A stretch of 64,000 nt of DNA from Sphingomonas qomolangmaensis. GTDB lineage: Bacteria > Pseudomonadota > Alphaproteobacteria > Sphingomonadales > Sphingomonadaceae. This document shows, in pieces, positions 63,065-64,000 of this stretch (position 1 is the first letter of the stretch; each line of letters starts with the position of its first letter). Location: positions 2,603,501-2,667,500 of the forward strand of contig NZ_CP101740.1 in assembly GCF_024496245.1 (NCBI RefSeq), given 5' to 3'. The notes below the pieces were generated by a model. It was not told the origin of the DNA, did not search any database, and saw only the letters and a program-made list of their open reading frames with translations. Position numbers and translations under genes: made by a program.

Positions 63065-63742
63065 TTGATCCCCCGCGAATTGATCGGCACCGCGCAGGTG
63101 CCCGACGGCGAAGAACTCAAGCTGTTCCGGCGCGGCGACGATTTCATGATCGTCCTGCAGCGCAACGAGCTGATGAACAGCCGGATGAGCGGGTCGGAAG
63201 AGGCGCTGGCGACGATGACCTGCGAGCGGCTGGCGGAGCGCAGACCGCTGCGCATCCTGATCGGCGGCTATGGCATGGGGTTCACGTTGCGATCGGCGCT
63301 CGCGGTGCTGCCGGGCGATGCCGAGCTGGTCGTCGCCGAGCTGGTGCCCGAAATCGTCGAATGGGCGAAGGGGCCGATGGCCATGCTGACCGCCGGCTGC
63401 CTCGACGACGCGCGCGTGTCGGTGGTGGTCGAGGATGTCGCGGTGTCGATCGACAAGGCGCGTGCCGAATATGACGCGATCCTGCTCGATGTCGACAACG
63501 GCCCCGACGGGCTTACCCGGCTGGGCAACGACCGACTGTATTCGTCGCGCGGGATCGCGGCGGCGCGGCGCGCGCTGAAGCCTGGCGGGGTGCTGGCGGT
63601 GTGGTCGGCAGCGCCCGATGCGCCGTTCGCGCGGCGGCTGCGCGAGGGCGATCTGGCGGTCGACGAAGTCGTCGTGCGCGCGCGCAGCAACGGCAAGGGC
63701 GCGCGCCACGTCATCTGGTTCGCGCGGCGGCCCGAGGCCTAG
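63065..63742 (+). CDS. Spermidine synthase-like Rossmann methyltransferase-fold protein
   Basis: The 225-residue protein has ELMNSRMSGSEEALATMTCE, then the SAM-like site ILIGGYGMGFTLRSAL, VVAELVPEIVEWAKG, and YDAILLDVDNGPDG with LKPGGVLAVWSA. It resembles the spermidine synthase/SpeE-like family but lacks the N-terminal polyamine-binding domain, so it may be an SAM-binding protein of other function. TTG 63065 (LIPRELIGTAQ) is preferred over ATG 63017 by where homology seems to begin. Its stop overlaps the next convergent gene. Confidence 0.78.
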   Translation: MIPRELIGTAQVPDGEELKLFRRGDDFMIVLQRNELMNSRMSGSEEALATMTCERLAERRPLRILIGGYGMGFTLRSALAVLPGDAELVVAELVPEIVEWAKGPMAMLTAGCLDDARVSVVVEDVAVSIDKARAEYDAILLDVDNGPDGLTRLGNDRLYSSRGIAAARRALKPGGVLAVWSAAPDAPFARRLREGDLAVDEVVVRARSNGKGARHVIWFARRPEA

Positions 63743-64000
63743 CCCGCGCCGCGGATCGCCGCGGGGATGATCCCCTCGGCGAGCAGGCCGTGGAGCGAAT
63801 CGACATGGTCGTCGCGCGGCTGCGGGGACGGATCCGAGGTCATCACCACGGTGAGGCCGAGGCTGGGCAGCACGTACAGCATCTGCCCGCCATAGCCCCA
63901 GGCGAAGCGCACCGGATGGCCGCGCACCTCCTCGACGAACCAGCCATAGCCATAGCCGTTGCCGCTCCAGGGCGAGGTGGCGCGCGGCTGCCAGCTGGCG
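63739..64000 (-). CDS. Serine hydrolase (class C beta-lactamase/DD-peptidase-like), C-terminal part
   Basis: Only the last 86 residues lie in the window; the gene continues past position 64000. The visible GYGYGWFVEEV, FAWGYGGQMLYVLPSLGLTVVMTSD pattern is the C-terminal sheet of class C-type serine hydrolases, with WGYGGQ in place of the KTG/HxG box. Substrate and catalytic Ser are outside the window. Its stop overlaps that of the methyltransferase-fold gene. Confidence 0.8.
   Translation of the reverse strand, partial: ASWQPRATSPWSGNGYGYGWFVEEVRGHPVRFAWGYGGQMLYVLPSLGLTVVMTSDPSPQPRDDHVDSLHGLLAEGIIPAAIRGAG

Noticed and set aside
1..64000. tRNA, rRNA, CRISPR arrays, insertion sequences, prophage genes
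   Set aside because: No cloverleaf-like sequence, regularly spaced repeats, transposase, integrase or phage structural genes were seen in the gaps or frames.

Overview
The window is a GC-rich stretch of alphaproteobacterial chromosome that looks like the sphingomonad group (Sphingomonas or a close relative). That assignment is inferred from four things: a LOV-HTH regulator that closely matches what I recall of Erythrobacter litoralis EL222; alphaproteobacterial neighbourhoods (hemC-hemD-mitofilin, SDHAF4-htpX-rsmB-rpe-heparinase-purH); small proteins of alphaproteobacterial and mitochondrial type (SDHAF4, COQ9, NDUFS6-like zinc finger); and dispersed hairpin repeats with CTTCGACAAGCTCAG arms. 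I see no rRNA, tRNA, CRISPR array, phage or classical insertion sequence. Nearly all DNA is housekeeping, and coding density is very high, with many ATGA, GTGA and TGATG overlaps.

Layout. 1-2.9 kb: DUF72 protein, glutaminase and an AT-richer islet with a TIKI/TraB-like secreted protein. 2.9-5.9 kb: CoA-transferase, acetyltransferase and glutaryl-CoA dehydrogenase. 5.9-8.4 kb: heme genes hemC and hemD with a Mic60-like mitofilin protein. 8.5-10.5 kb: tsaD-gpsA. 10.7-17.3 kb: SDHAF4, htpX, rsmB, rpe, heparinase-like, purH. 17.4-26.2 kb (minus strand): polysaccharide flippase, Na+/H+ antiporter, polA, a class A beta-lactamase-fold lipoprotein, nadB. 26.2-30.1 kb: a repeat-bounded DUF559 unit, an ABC ATPase, tldD and a CcdAB toxin-antitoxin pair with a 21-bp operator palindrome. 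30.1-32.6 kb: the nitrogen module glnK-amtB behind a sigma-54 promoter. 32.6-41.5 kb: a sulfur-transferase-like phosphatase, recQ, a hydrolase with an Atm1-type exporter, etfB-etfA and sucC. 41.8-45.4 kb: small membrane protein with TauE, then prs and gltX back to back. 45.4-50.1 kb: tonB behind a Zur-like dyad, a membrane protein and the riboflavin genes ribD-ribE-ribB(X)-ribH. 50.1-55.2 kb: Old Yellow Enzyme, EamA transporter, COQ9, feoA-feoB. 55.2-60.8 kb: ppc, a DnaQ-like exonuclease, purE-purK, DUF1801. 60.8-64 kb: cyclopropane fatty acid synthase divergent from the LOV-HTH blue-light regulator, then a tiny Cys protein, a spermidine-synthase-like protein and a truncated serine hydrolase.

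How they work together. The genes cover respiratory electron input (etfAB, gcdH, SDHAF4, COQ9), purine and PRPP synthesis (purH, purE, purK, prs), the cofactors heme, NAD and riboflavin, metal uptake (tonB, feoAB), nitrogen sensing and membrane upkeep. The observations most worth following are: (i) the roughly 500-bp DUF559 nuclease unit with perfect terminal inverted repeats, beside a gene-free repeat of the same architecture; (ii) a possibly light-controlled cfa/LOV locus; (iii) a recurrent GCTA-type -10-like element 8-11 nt before many start codons, suggesting widespread leaderless or near-leaderless mRNAs; (iv) the CcdAB operator palindrome; and (v) the Zur-like dyad upstream of tonB.
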